In this document: positions 29,407 through 37,819 of the stretch, one piece after another
How positions within the stretch are numbered: the stretch's first letter is position 1
Layout of the letters: every line of letters starts with the position of its first letter
Assembly: GCA_017859335.1 (NCBI GenBank)
Contig: JAFMNH010000011.1
Span: 1 to 39,649 of the forward strand
DNA length: 39,649 nucleotides
Direction: 5' to 3'
Origin: Rhodothermales bacterium
GTDB taxonomy: Bacteria > Bacteroidota > Rhodothermia > Rhodothermales > UBA10348
Notes under the pieces: generated by a model
What the model was told of the DNA's origin: nothing
Seen by the model: the letters and a program-made list of their open reading frames with translations, nothing else
The model's database searches: none
Program-made: the position numbers and the translations under genes

Positions 29407-30909
29407 CTATTTGCCAATGCAGAACTGTGAGAAGATGCGATCCAGGATATCCTCATTCGTGACTTCGCCGGTAATGGCACCAATCTCTTCTATTACCTGA
29501 CGGACATCCGCTGAGATCATATCGCCCGATCCACCGGAGGTGAGCACGACACTCACGCGCTCGATGGCTTGCTGCGCAGCCCGTATATGCTCCTGTTGGC
29601 GCTGGCTTGTTACAACCTGATGCTCTTCACAGACAGCATCTGAACCAACAGTCGCCGCAAAGATACGGTCCATCAGGGGCTCGACCGGCGCATCTCCCAC
29701 GCGCATCATCTCGGCAGAAATCCGGAAATCAATGGCGGGCGCGGAGCCGGGTGTGGCGCCAGATGCGGAGCCGGGTAAGGCGCCAGCCCTCGTATCGACT
29801 GCCTTGTCAGCCATGGTGGCAGCCAAGCCACCGTTTGTACTATCGGGTGTGCCCGCTGAATCAGCAACCGCCAGATCAGCCTTATTTCCCACCACAAGCC
29901 GGGGAACGGCCTGAACCTGACTCAGGACATTTACCTTGGCCAGCGCCTCGACGTCCGCTCCCATATCGGTGAGATCCACCACGTGCAGCACCAGATCGGC
30001 ACCACGCTCGGCAGCCTGACTGCGCCGAACACCTTCCGCTTCGATCGTGTCATCCGTCTCCCGCCGGCCCGCGGTATCTACAAACGTGAACCGCACGCCC
30101 TGGTATTCGAGGGCGGACTCTACCTCATCCCTGGTCGTACCGGGCACGTCACTCACGATTACGCGGTCGTGACCAAGGAGCGCATTCATAAGGGTTGACT
30201 TCCCCGCATTCGGACGCCCAACGATGACTACCCGGACGCCCTCGTGCAACGCCTTTCCGAATCGGAATGAGCCCGTAAGCACCGTGAGTCGATCCGATGC
30301 CGCTCGAAGCAAATCCTCCAGGCGGGAGCGATCGGCGAAGGCAACATCCTCCTCGCTGAAGTCCATTTCCAACTCCAGCAGTGAAACCAATTGCAGCAGG
30401 TCTTCCCTGATACGGGTCAATTCCTCCGAGTAGCGTCCTTTCAGGTGAGCCAAGGAAATGCGGCCTGCACGTTGACTTTGCGCGTGGATCAATTCCCCGA
30501 TGGCTTCCGCCTGGGCCAGATCGATCTTCCCGTTCATGAAGGATCGCAGCGTGAACTCACCCGGTCCCGCCATGCGTGCACCACCATCCACCATGAGCCG
30601 AATAATGGCATCCGATGCCACGTCGCCGCCGTGACAGGAAATCTCAACGATATCCTCTCCCGTGGCAGAATTCGGGGCACGAAAAAGCGTGCATACCACG
30701 TGATCGATCCAGGCGCCCGGGCGACCGATATAGCCCACATGTGCCGTGTGAGAGGCCTGCTCAACCAGCTCCTTCGATGGAAACACGGCGTCCACGATAG
30801 ACACGGCCAAGGGTCCGGACAGGCGTACGACACTCAAGGCCGACGTCCCGCGCGGGGTGGCGCGGGCCACGATCGTTGTGTGGACGCTATCTCCCGCGCT
30901 CATCATCAT
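29407..30909 (-). CDS. mnmE: tRNA modification GTPase MnmE/TrmE
   Basis: 'TIVARATPRGTSALSVVRLSG', G1 'GRPNAGKSTLMNALLG', 'DTAGRRETDDTIEAEGVRRS', C-terminal 'FSQFCIGK'. Confidence 0.97.
   Translation of the reverse strand: MMMSAGDSVHTTIVARATPRGTSALSVVRLSGPLAVSIVDAVFPSKELVEQASHTAHVGYIGRPGAWIDHVVCTLFRAPNSATGEDIVEISCHGGDVASDAIIRLMVDGGARMAGPGEFTLRSFMNGKIDLAQAEAIGELIHAQSQRAGRISLAHLKGRYSEELTRIREDLLQLVSLLELEMDFSEEDVAFADRSRLEDLLRAASDRLTVLTGSFRFGKALHEGVRVVIVGRPNAGKSTLMNALLGHDRVIVSDVPGTTRDEVESALEYQGVRFTFVDTAGRRETDDTIEAEGVRRSQAAERGADLVLHVVDLTDMGADVEALAKVNVLSQVQAVPRLVVGNKADLAVADSAGTPDSTNGGLAATMADKAVDTRAGALPGSASGATPGSAPAIDFRISAEMMRVGDAPVEPLMDRIFAATVGSDAVCEEHQVVTSQRQQEHIRAAQQAIERVSVVLTSGGSGDMISADVRQVIEEIGAITGEVTNEDILDRIFSQFCIGK
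29741..29788. repeat. two-copy 24-bp imperfect tandem repeat inside mnmE
   Basis: Unit 1 gcggagccgggtgtggcgccagat (29741-29764); unit 2 gcggagccgggtaaggcgccagcc (29765-29788). Confidence 0.9.
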
Positions 30910-30919
30910 GACATCGGGA

Positions 30920-32734
30920 TCAGCGGCGAGACTTGGGCTTACCGGTGATGGCCCCTCGGTTGGATCCTTTCTTGCGCGAGGCGACAGGCGCCTTTTTCTT
31001 CTCCTTCTTCTTCGGCTCGAGCTCTTCGGGGTGCTCTTGGATCTGCTTGTTGATGACCTTCTGCTGCGCAGCCGTGAGGACGTTGTAGCAGAGGTAGTAG
31101 AGGTTCAGACCCGCAGCGAGCCGGTTGAAGATCAGGAAAATCATCACCGGAAAGACGTAGGTGAAGATCTTGGCCTGCGCGTTGTTCTGGTTTGTCATCG
31201 ACAGCTTCATCTGGAAGACCATCGAGATACCCATCAGGAGCGTGAAGCCCGCAACGGCATCACCGTACATCGGAATCGAGAAGGGCAGACTCAGGATGAC
31301 ATCCGGAGCCGACAGGTCCTGTGCCCACAGAAACCCTTGTTGCCTGAGCTCAATAGCCTGTGGCAGGAACTGCCAAAGCGCAATGATGACCGGGTACTGC
31401 AGGAGCATCGGAAGGCATCCGCCCAGCGGATTGACCCCCGTCTCCTTGTACATCTTCATCATGGCCTCCTGCTGCTTCTGCGGGTTGTCCGCAAACTTCT
31501 CCTTGATGGCCTCCATGCGCGGCTGCAACTCACGCATCTTGGCCATGCTCTTGAAGGAGGTCTTCGTTAGCGGGTAGAGGACCAGCTTGATGAGCAGCGC
31601 GAGGACGATGATGACCCAGCCATAGGGCATGATGGTGCCCAGATAGGTAAAGGCCGGAATGAAGATGAACCGGGCCAACGGGCGGGTAATGACTTCGAAG
31701 AAATCCCATCCGAAATCGACCATATCGTAGAGATCAAGGTCGTAGTCATTCAGATTGCCGTAGACCATGGGGCCCATGTACAACGTGAAGTTGTCAGGCT
31801 CGGGACTCGCAGCGGGCATCAGCAGGCTGGCCAAATAGTCATGCCGCCCGTAGGCATTGGACACCTCACCGACACGCTCGCCGATCAGCTCAGCGCCGCG
31901 TGTGGGCTGCTGCGGCATCATCACAACCGTGAAGTACTTGTTCTTGACGGCTACCCAATCGACCTCGCCACGCAGCGAGAGCTCGTCATAGGGGTCAGAA
32001 TTGAGCAACACATCCTCAACCGACCCACCGGTTCGGGCGAAGGCGCCCGTATTCTGGGATGACGTCTCATGATCCAGCTCGGAGAAGGGAACGCCTCCGT
32101 TCCAAACCACCTCATATCCCTCCCTCGTCGAGAACGAGGAGGCGCCCGGCTGATCCACCTCCAGCCCGATTTCGTAGGAATCAGGGTGGAAGGTATAGGT
32201 CAGGATGATCTGCCCTTGACCCACATCGGCCGAAAATGAGAGCGAGACGGGTTCATCGCCTACGTCAATGGCCTGCTCCGATCGGTCGGATTCAAAGATG
32301 AATGCGCGCGAGTCATAGTTGCGGCTGCCCGGTGAGGTAAACAGCACGCCAAGAGCACCCCCTTTCGTGGAATCCACCAGTTGCACCAGGCGCTCGGCTC
32401 CGGCTACGGTGTACTCCTTGAGTTCAAGCGAGGTGAACGTCCCTCCTTGCGTGGACAGCACAGCGCGATAGAGGCTGTTTTCAACCTCGATGCTGCGAAC
32501 TTCACCGCCTTGGCCCGGCACGAAGGTACTGTCGTCCATGGCCAATTCCTGTACGGAACCGACATCGGGATCCCCTTGCTCCACGAATTCCTGGGAGCCC
32601 AGATCTTCCGTAGTGGTATCCGAAGCCAGGGCCTCATCGCCATTCGGCGCTGGTGGAGGCGGTGCCATCCAGGTAAGCCAAACCACCATGATGATGGCTA
32701 TGAGCACCGTCGCTGTAAGAACGTTTCTATCCAA
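30920..32734 (-). CDS. yidC: membrane protein insertase YidC
   Basis: N-terminal TM 'MDRNVLTATVLIAIIMVVWLTWM'; 'YGWVIIVLALLIKLVLYPLTKTSFKSMAKMRELQPRMEAIKEKF'; basic C-terminal tail. Confidence 0.97.
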   Translation of the reverse strand: MDRNVLTATVLIAIIMVVWLTWMAPPPPAPNGDEALASDTTTEDLGSQEFVEQGDPDVGSVQELAMDDSTFVPGQGGEVRSIEVENSLYRAVLSTQGGTFTSLELKEYTVAGAERLVQLVDSTKGGALGVLFTSPGSRNYDSRAFIFESDRSEQAIDVGDEPVSLSFSADVGQGQIILTYTFHPDSYEIGLEVDQPGASSFSTREGYEVVWNGGVPFSELDHETSSQNTGAFARTGGSVEDVLLNSDPYDELSLRGEVDWVAVKNKYFTVVMMPQQPTRGAELIGERVGEVSNAYGRHDYLASLLMPAASPEPDNFTLYMGPMVYGNLNDYDLDLYDMVDFGWDFFEVITRPLARFIFIPAFTYLGTIMPYGWVIIVLALLIKLVLYPLTKTSFKSMAKMRELQPRMEAIKEKFADNPQKQQEAMMKMYKETGVNPLGGCLPMLLQYPVIIALWQFLPQAIELRQQGFLWAQDLSAPDVILSLPFSIPMYGDAVAGFTLLMGISMVFQMKLSMTNQNNAQAKIFTYVFPVMIFLIFNRLAAGLNLYYLCYNVLTAAQQKVINKQIQEHPEELEPKKKEKKKAPVASRKKGSNRGAITGKPKSRR

Positions 32735-32823
32735 TCGGGACCTCGCGTCAGGAGATGGATGGAGCGGGGATGAGCAGGAGTGTTCCGAAAAAGCGGTACG
32801 GAGGGACCCGGTCGCGGTTCCTA

Positions 32824-33234
32824 TCAGGGCCTGAGGGCGCGGTCTTCGAGCTTTGCGAGCGCGGCAGTGCAGTCCCTGCGGATGGTCTGATCGTCCTGAT
32901 CCCGCCCTTGGAACAAGACCATGGCGGTAAGTGCCTTGCCATGTGCCTGGGCAATGCGCTCGAGGCGCTCCTGGTCATGCCGAATGACGTCGCGAAAAAC
33001 ACGCTTGATACGGTTGCGTCGCGGGGCGTTGCCTCTGGAGCGTCCAACGGCCACGCCGATCTGGAACGGCCCTCCAACGAGATCTCGGTCAACAAAGCGG
33101 TACAGGATGCGGACACTGCCGCTGGCGACAGTACTGCCCTCGGGGTGGTGCCGATCGAAAAGCGGATCAATCAACCGTCGCCTTTTCAACCGGCGCGCGG
33201 AAGGAAAGCGTGCGTGGTCGGCGGTCAGTTGCAT
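32824..33234 (-). CDS. rnpA: ribonuclease P protein component
   Basis: 'RFPSARRLKRRRLIDPLF', 'IGVAVGRSRGNAPRRNRIKRVFRDVIR'; directly downstream of rpmH. Confidence 0.93.
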   Translation of the reverse strand: MQLTADHARFPSARRLKRRRLIDPLFDRHHPEGSTVASGSVRILYRFVDRDLVGGPFQIGVAVGRSRGNAPRRNRIKRVFRDVIRHDQERLERIAQAHGKALTAMVLFQGRDQDDQTIRRDCTAALAKLEDRALRP

Positions 33235-33257
33235 ACGGACGATACCCGTGTCGACCC

Positions 33258-33413
33258 TTACTTGCCGCTTTTCGTGTCGCTGACCGTCAGGTTCTTTCTG
33301 CCTTTGGCACGCCGCCGCGCGAGCACACGCCGACCGTTCTTGGTTGCCATGCGGGAACGAAATCCGTGCTTGTTGGCGCGTTTGCGACGACTGGGTTGAT
33401 ACGTACGTTTCAT
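33258..33413 (-). CDS. rpmH: 50S ribosomal protein L34 (not in the supplied ORF track, 51 aa)
   Basis: Reverse-complement translation: [51 protein letters not shown]. Confidence 0.97.
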   Translation of the reverse strand: MKRTYQPSRRKRANKHGFRSRMATKNGRRVLARRRAKGRKNLTVSDTKSGK

Positions 33414-33644
33414 GGTCCTGGACGGAGTTTGTCTTGATCCGGATCAGAAACCTGCCCGGATCGAAGGTAACATGCCCATGGGAGCACCTCTAAGATGCCT
33501 GCCCGGGCCGTACCGGTGTGGGTAAACAGTGTGTAATCAATGAATGGGTGCCCATAGCCATACGGGAGACGCGAAGGGGCTTCGCAGCGAATGGACACAG
33601 ATTAGTGAAGATACGACAAGTAAGAACGAGGTCAACCAAACCGA

Positions 33645-33673
33645 TTGACATTCATAAAAAGTCAGCGTAACAT
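33645..33673 (+). promoter_or_regulatory. sigma70-type promoter for tRNA-Val
   Basis: TTGACA (33645-33650), 17-nt spacer, TAACAT (33668-33673), then GC-rich 'TGCGGGC', 41 bp upstream of the tRNA. Confidence 0.6.
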
Positions 33674-33714
33674 TGCGGGCTCCGAAAGCGTCCCCGGACG
33701 TAATCGGTACAAAC

Positions 33715-33788
33715 GGGAGATTAGCTCAGTTGGTTAGAGCACCTGTCTTACAAACAGGGGGTCACTAGTTCGAGTCTAGTATCTCCCA
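33715..33788 (+). tRNA. tRNA-Val (anticodon TAC), CCA not encoded
   Basis: GGGAGAT...ATCTCCC 7-bp acceptor stem, D-arm TAGCTCAGTTGGTTAGAGC, anticodon arm CCTGTCTTACAAACAGG, T-arm CTAGTTCGAGTCTAG. Confidence 0.95.
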
Positions 33789-33792
33789 CACA

Positions 33793-33827
33793 AACCCCGG
33801 TCGATTTGTTCGGTCGGGGTTTTTTTT
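33793..33827 (+). terminator. rho-independent terminator after tRNA-Val
   Basis: AACCCCGgtcgatttgttcggtCGGGGTT followed by a T run. Confidence 0.85.
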
Positions 33828-34007
33828 GGCCGGTCCCGGCAGCCGGCTATACAACTATATAGCGGCCAATCAAGGACACGCTCATGGTGGCTGCGGACAG
33901 CCGGTGTGCATCAGCTCGGCGGTCCGTATCCTGTGTCCGTGCATTCTGCTCTGGGCACCCGCTTCCTGCAGCCCGCCTCGACCTCGTGAGCAACTACCGT
34001 GGACACC

Positions 34008-34964
34008 ATGCCGCCCGCTTCCGACCCACCCCGTATAGCCGTCATCGGGGATTTCAATATTGATGTCATTCTGGGCGAAGTGAACGCCCTGCCCCGTGTG
34101 GGCTATGACACCGTATCGGACGTGTATTCCATCGAGCCGGGCGGTAGTGCCGCCATTGTGGCGCTCGGCCTGGCCCATGTTGGCTGGCAGACCGATCTCT
34201 ATGCAAACGTGGGAGACGACCTGTTCGGGCACTGGCTGCGGGATACATCCAAGACATCGGGGGTCCGTCTCATGAATTGCGCCGACGACCGCTCTGACTC
34301 GACCGGGCTTTCGGTGGCCTTTTCCAAAGACGGCGATCGGGGATTCATCTCCGTGCCCAACCCCGTCTCAGATTGGGAAGCCCTCGATCGGATTTTGGAC
34401 GAACCTCCGACCCATGTCCACGTCTGTTATCATCCGTACCTGCCGGGCCTTACGGAGAAGTTGAGGGACATTTTCCCGCGCCTCCGGGCCGCTGGTACAA
34501 CGCTTTCTCTCGACCCGGCAGGGCCGGGACCCGACACCACAGCTCCTTTGACACATCTTGAGGCGCTGGGCGGCGTCGACTTCCTGTTCCTCAACGATCA
34601 GGAAGCAGGCGATCTGCGGATTGCGCTGCCTCCAGAGGCGCCAGTGCTGGGCGCTGTTTCGCGTGTTGTTGTCGTCAAACGGGGTAACCGGGGCGCCATC
34701 GCCTACACCGAATCCCACACCCACGACGTGCCTGAACGCCCCGTGGGCGTAGTGGAAACGACCGGCGCGGGGGACAACTTTGCTGTCGGCTTCCTGACCT
34801 CTTGGCTGCGAAAGGGCCATCTCGAAACGGCTGTGCAGGCCGGCAATGTCTTCGGGTCGGAGTCCACCCGGTATCCGGGGGGAGTACAGGTCCAGGCCCA
34901 TTACACCGGGCTGATGCAGCAGCACCGAGATCTGTTCTTCGCCACGAACGAAATGGGATCATGA
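34008..34964 (+). CDS. PfkB-family carbohydrate kinase
   Basis: 'IAVIGDFNIDVILGEVNALPRVGYDT', 'GGSAAIVALGLAHVGWQTDLYANVGDDLFG', 'VETTGAGDNFAVGFL'. Confidence 0.9.
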   Translation: MPPASDPPRIAVIGDFNIDVILGEVNALPRVGYDTVSDVYSIEPGGSAAIVALGLAHVGWQTDLYANVGDDLFGHWLRDTSKTSGVRLMNCADDRSDSTGLSVAFSKDGDRGFISVPNPVSDWEALDRILDEPPTHVHVCYHPYLPGLTEKLRDIFPRLRAAGTTLSLDPAGPGPDTTAPLTHLEALGGVDFLFLNDQEAGDLRIALPPEAPVLGAVSRVVVVKRGNRGAIAYTESHTHDVPERPVGVVETTGAGDNFAVGFLTSWLRKGHLETAVQAGNVFGSESTRYPGGVQVQAHYTGLMQQHRDLFFATNEMGS

Positions 34965-35596
34965 ATGCCTTCCTGCTCGGAGCGACCGGCCTGGTCGGCA
35001 GACACCTCCTCGAGTGCCTATTGGCATCTGCAGACTACGAGCGCGTCGTGGCACCCGTCAGACGAAGTACCGGCGTCGATTCCGATTCGCTGATCGAAGT
35101 ACCCTTCGATGCGGAAGGAGCCTCCCTGTGGAAGCCACCCGTTTCCATTGATCACGCTTTCATCGCCTTCGGTACGACCCGGAAGAGCGCTGGCAGCATC
35201 GAGGCGCAGTGGGACATCGATGTCCGCATGCCCCGGCTCTATGCAGAGCGCCTTCGCCAGATCGGTGTTCGGCATCTTTCCCTGTGCTCCTCCATCGGAG
35301 CCAATCGCACAAGCGCTTTCGCCTACAGCTGCATGAAAGGACAGCTTGAGGAAGATATCCGGCAGATGGAATTCCCTTCCTTTGCCACGTTCCGACCATC
35401 CGTCCTCGGTGGTCATCGGGGGGAGCGTGAGCGACGGGCTGAAGTCCTCGCGCAACGCGCCTTTTCCCTCCTCCCCAAAAAATGGCGAACCATTCCCGCC
35501 GAACGCGTGGCGCGTGCCATGGTACGGACCGCGCTCGCAGAACCTGAAGGTATGTCAATCATCCCGTCTCATAAGATCTGGGTACGCAGTGAATAA
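34961..35596 (+). CDS. NAD(P)-binding Rossmann protein (HTATIP2/oxidoreductase-like)
   Basis: Start MNAFLLGATGLVGRHLLECLL overlaps the PfkB stop (ATGA); 'SLCSSIGANRTSAFAYSCMKGQLEEDI', 'FRPSVLGG'. Confidence 0.8.
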   Translation: MNAFLLGATGLVGRHLLECLLASADYERVVAPVRRSTGVDSDSLIEVPFDAEGASLWKPPVSIDHAFIAFGTTRKSAGSIEAQWDIDVRMPRLYAERLRQIGVRHLSLCSSIGANRTSAFAYSCMKGQLEEDIRQMEFPSFATFRPSVLGGHRGERERRAEVLAQRAFSLLPKKWRTIPAERVARAMVRTALAEPEGMSIIPSHKIWVRSE

Positions 35597-36662
35597 GCAC
35601 GCTACACGAACAGCTCCAACCAACAGAATGGTGGCATGGGTCATGGCCCTCTTGGTGTGGGGCGGTTGCTCCACGCAACCGCCCATGGAAAACATCTCCC
35701 AGGAAACCGTCCTGTTTGCCACGCCTGCGGATTCGAGCGTGGCGTGCTATCGCATTCCAGCGCTTGAAACCGTGGATGGCGTGCTGCTGGCTGCCATCGA
35801 CGAGCGCGTTCCGTCGTGTGCGGATCTGCGGGGAAGCCGGGACATCAACATCCTGCTGCGTCGCAGCGTGGATGGCGGCAGGACCTGGGAAGCGGCCCGG
35901 CGCATCCTCGATTACCCCGACGGCGTTGCGGCATCGGACCCTTCCTTCATCGTGGATGAGGATCGCGTCTTCATGCTGGTCAATGTCATGGACCATGATG
36001 AGGCGCCTGGGGAGTACCGTTTCCACGTTCTCCATTCCGACGATGGCGGCGCCACCTGGAGCGAGCCGCTGGATATCACGGATGAGGTAGCACCCGAGGA
36101 TTGGCGATCAGATTTCAAGTTCATCACGTCGGGGCACGGCGTGCAGGCGCCCGACGGAACGCTCCTGCATACCATCGTCAACCTGCAGCGTGGGGTGTTC
36201 GTACTGATGAGTGAAGACCATGGCGATACCTGGTCCCTGGCACCATCACCCGTGACCCCGGGAGACGAGTCGAAGATCATCGCTTTCGAGGATGGCCGAT
36301 GGATGGTCAACAGCCGCGTCCAGGACGCCGGTCATCGCTGGGTGCACGTTTCAATGGACCGAGGGCAGACATGGGACTCCCGCCCTGATTCTGCGCTGGT
36401 GGATCCGGCCGTGAACGCGAGTCTGATCCGAACGGAGGAGGGACTTCTGTACGTGGGCGCCAACCACCCCACCGAGCGGCGCAATATGACCATGCGGTTC
36501 AGCACGGACGAGGGACAGACCTGGACCGCTGGGCCCGTCATCCACGAGGGCTCAGCAGCATACGTCTCCGCCGCGGCACTGCCGGACGGAGACGTGGGGC
36601 TGTTCTATGAGCGTGCGGACTACACGGAAAACGTGTTCGTGCGGTTACCCCGCCCCTGGTAG
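35589..36662 (+). CDS. exo-alpha-sialidase (BNR/Asp-box), putative lipoprotein; GTG 35589 or ATG 35628 start
   Basis: Lipobox 'MALLVWGGC'; YRIP-type 'CYRIPALETVDGVLLAAIDER'; five Asp-boxes: SVDGGRTW, SDDGGATW, SEDHGDTW, SMDRGQTW, STDEGQTW. Confidence 0.88.
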   Translation: MNKHATRTAPTNRMVAWVMALLVWGGCSTQPPMENISQETVLFATPADSSVACYRIPALETVDGVLLAAIDERVPSCADLRGSRDINILLRRSVDGGRTWEAARRILDYPDGVAASDPSFIVDEDRVFMLVNVMDHDEAPGEYRFHVLHSDDGGATWSEPLDITDEVAPEDWRSDFKFITSGHGVQAPDGTLLHTIVNLQRGVFVLMSEDHGDTWSLAPSPVTPGDESKIIAFEDGRWMVNSRVQDAGHRWVHVSMDRGQTWDSRPDSALVDPAVNASLIRTEEGLLYVGANHPTERRNMTMRFSTDEGQTWTAGPVIHEGSAAYVSAAALPDGDVGLFYERADYTENVFVRLPRPW

Positions 36663-36671
36663 TACGCGTCC

Positions 36672-37808
36672 CTAGCTGTCCGCGTCCGTCGAGAACGCGT
36701 AGACCGTTCGGGTCTGGTACGTTTCGCCCGGCCGCAGGATGGTCGAGGGGAAGGCCGGCTGGTTGGGCGAATCGGGGAAATGCTGCGTTTCGAGGCAGAA
36801 CCCGGAGCGATGCTCGTAAACCGCTCCATACTTCCCGGTCAGCGTGCCGTCCAGGAAGTTGCCCGAATAAAACTGAATGCCCGGCTCTTCCGTCATCACC
36901 TCCATGATGCGGCCGCTGGTGGGTTCATGCACACGGGCCGCCAGGCGCATGTCAGAAGACAGGCCGGATAGCACCCAATTGTGGTCGTACCCGAGTCCGT
37001 TGACGATCTGCTCGTCATCCTGATCAATGCGCGCCCCGATGGGCGTGGGCTCCGTGAAGTCGAACGGCGTGCCCTCGACCGGACGGATTTCACCGGTAGG
37101 AATCAGTCCTTCATCCACGGGCGTGAAATGATCGGCCGCCAGCATCAATTCGTGGTCCAGGATGCTCTCGGACGATGGGCCCGCCAGGTTGAAGTACGAG
37201 TGCTGCGTCAGGTTGACGGGCGTGGCCTTGTCCGTGGTGGCCTGATAGGAGAAAATGACTCGGTTGTCGGCCGTCAGCGTATAGGTAACCGTAACGGACA
37301 GATTGCCCGGATAGCCTTCCTCGCCGTCCGGGCTTTCGTAGCGCAGGATCAATCCGTGTTCGTTCTCCACTGAAAAGGGCTCGGCTTCCCAGAGGACCTT
37401 GTCGAAGCCCTGGATGCCGCCATGCAGATGGTTTTCGCCATTGTTCTTCGCCAGGGAATACGTCTCGCCGTCCAGTTCAAACTCACCGTCTGCAATACGA
37501 TTGCCGTAGCGCCCGATGATGGCGCCGAAGTAGGGCGTCTCTTCCAGATAGGCCCCGAAATTGTCGTAGCCCAGGACCACATCCTCATAGATCCCATCCC
37601 GGTTGGGCGCGGTCAGCCGGGTGATGATGCCGCCATAATTGGTGACCTCCATGACCATCCCGGTGGGCGATTCAATTTGGTAGATGGTTGCCTCGCGGCC
37701 ATCGGGCAACGTGCCGAACGTGCGGGAGCGAACGCCCGGCTCGGGATCGGGCTGTGGTGACGTACAACTCATGACGAGAAAGGGAAGGAGAATCAGGAAG
37801 CGACGCAT
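36672..37808 (-). CDS. aldose 1-epimerase (galactose mutarotase-like), putative lipoprotein
   Basis: Lipobox 'LPFLVMSC'; 'NYGGIITRLTAPNRDG', 'GNRIADGEFELDGETYSLAKNNGENHLHGG', 'NLTQHSYFNLAG'. Confidence 0.93.
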   Translation of the reverse strand: MRRFLILLPFLVMSCTSPQPDPEPGVRSRTFGTLPDGREATIYQIESPTGMVMEVTNYGGIITRLTAPNRDGIYEDVVLGYDNFGAYLEETPYFGAIIGRYGNRIADGEFELDGETYSLAKNNGENHLHGGIQGFDKVLWEAEPFSVENEHGLILRYESPDGEEGYPGNLSVTVTYTLTADNRVIFSYQATTDKATPVNLTQHSYFNLAGPSSESILDHELMLAADHFTPVDEGLIPTGEIRPVEGTPFDFTEPTPIGARIDQDDEQIVNGLGYDHNWVLSGLSSDMRLAARVHEPTSGRIMEVMTEEPGIQFYSGNFLDGTLTGKYGAVYEHRSGFCLETQHFPDSPNQPAFPSTILRPGETYQTRTVYAFSTDADS

Positions 37809-37819
37809 ATCGAAGGGGC

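Noticed and set aside
32735-32823. possible yidD between rnpA and yidC
   Set aside because: Only about 90 bp and no YidD-like cysteine-rich motif on the minus strand; yidD is not present here.
33414-33714. possible oriC next to rpmH
   Set aside because: No TTATCCACA-type DnaA-box cluster seen and no dnaA gene in the window.
33850-33875. GCTATA...TATAGC inverted repeat upstream of the PfkB gene
   Set aside because: Only 6-bp arms and no second copy noticed; too weak to call an operator.
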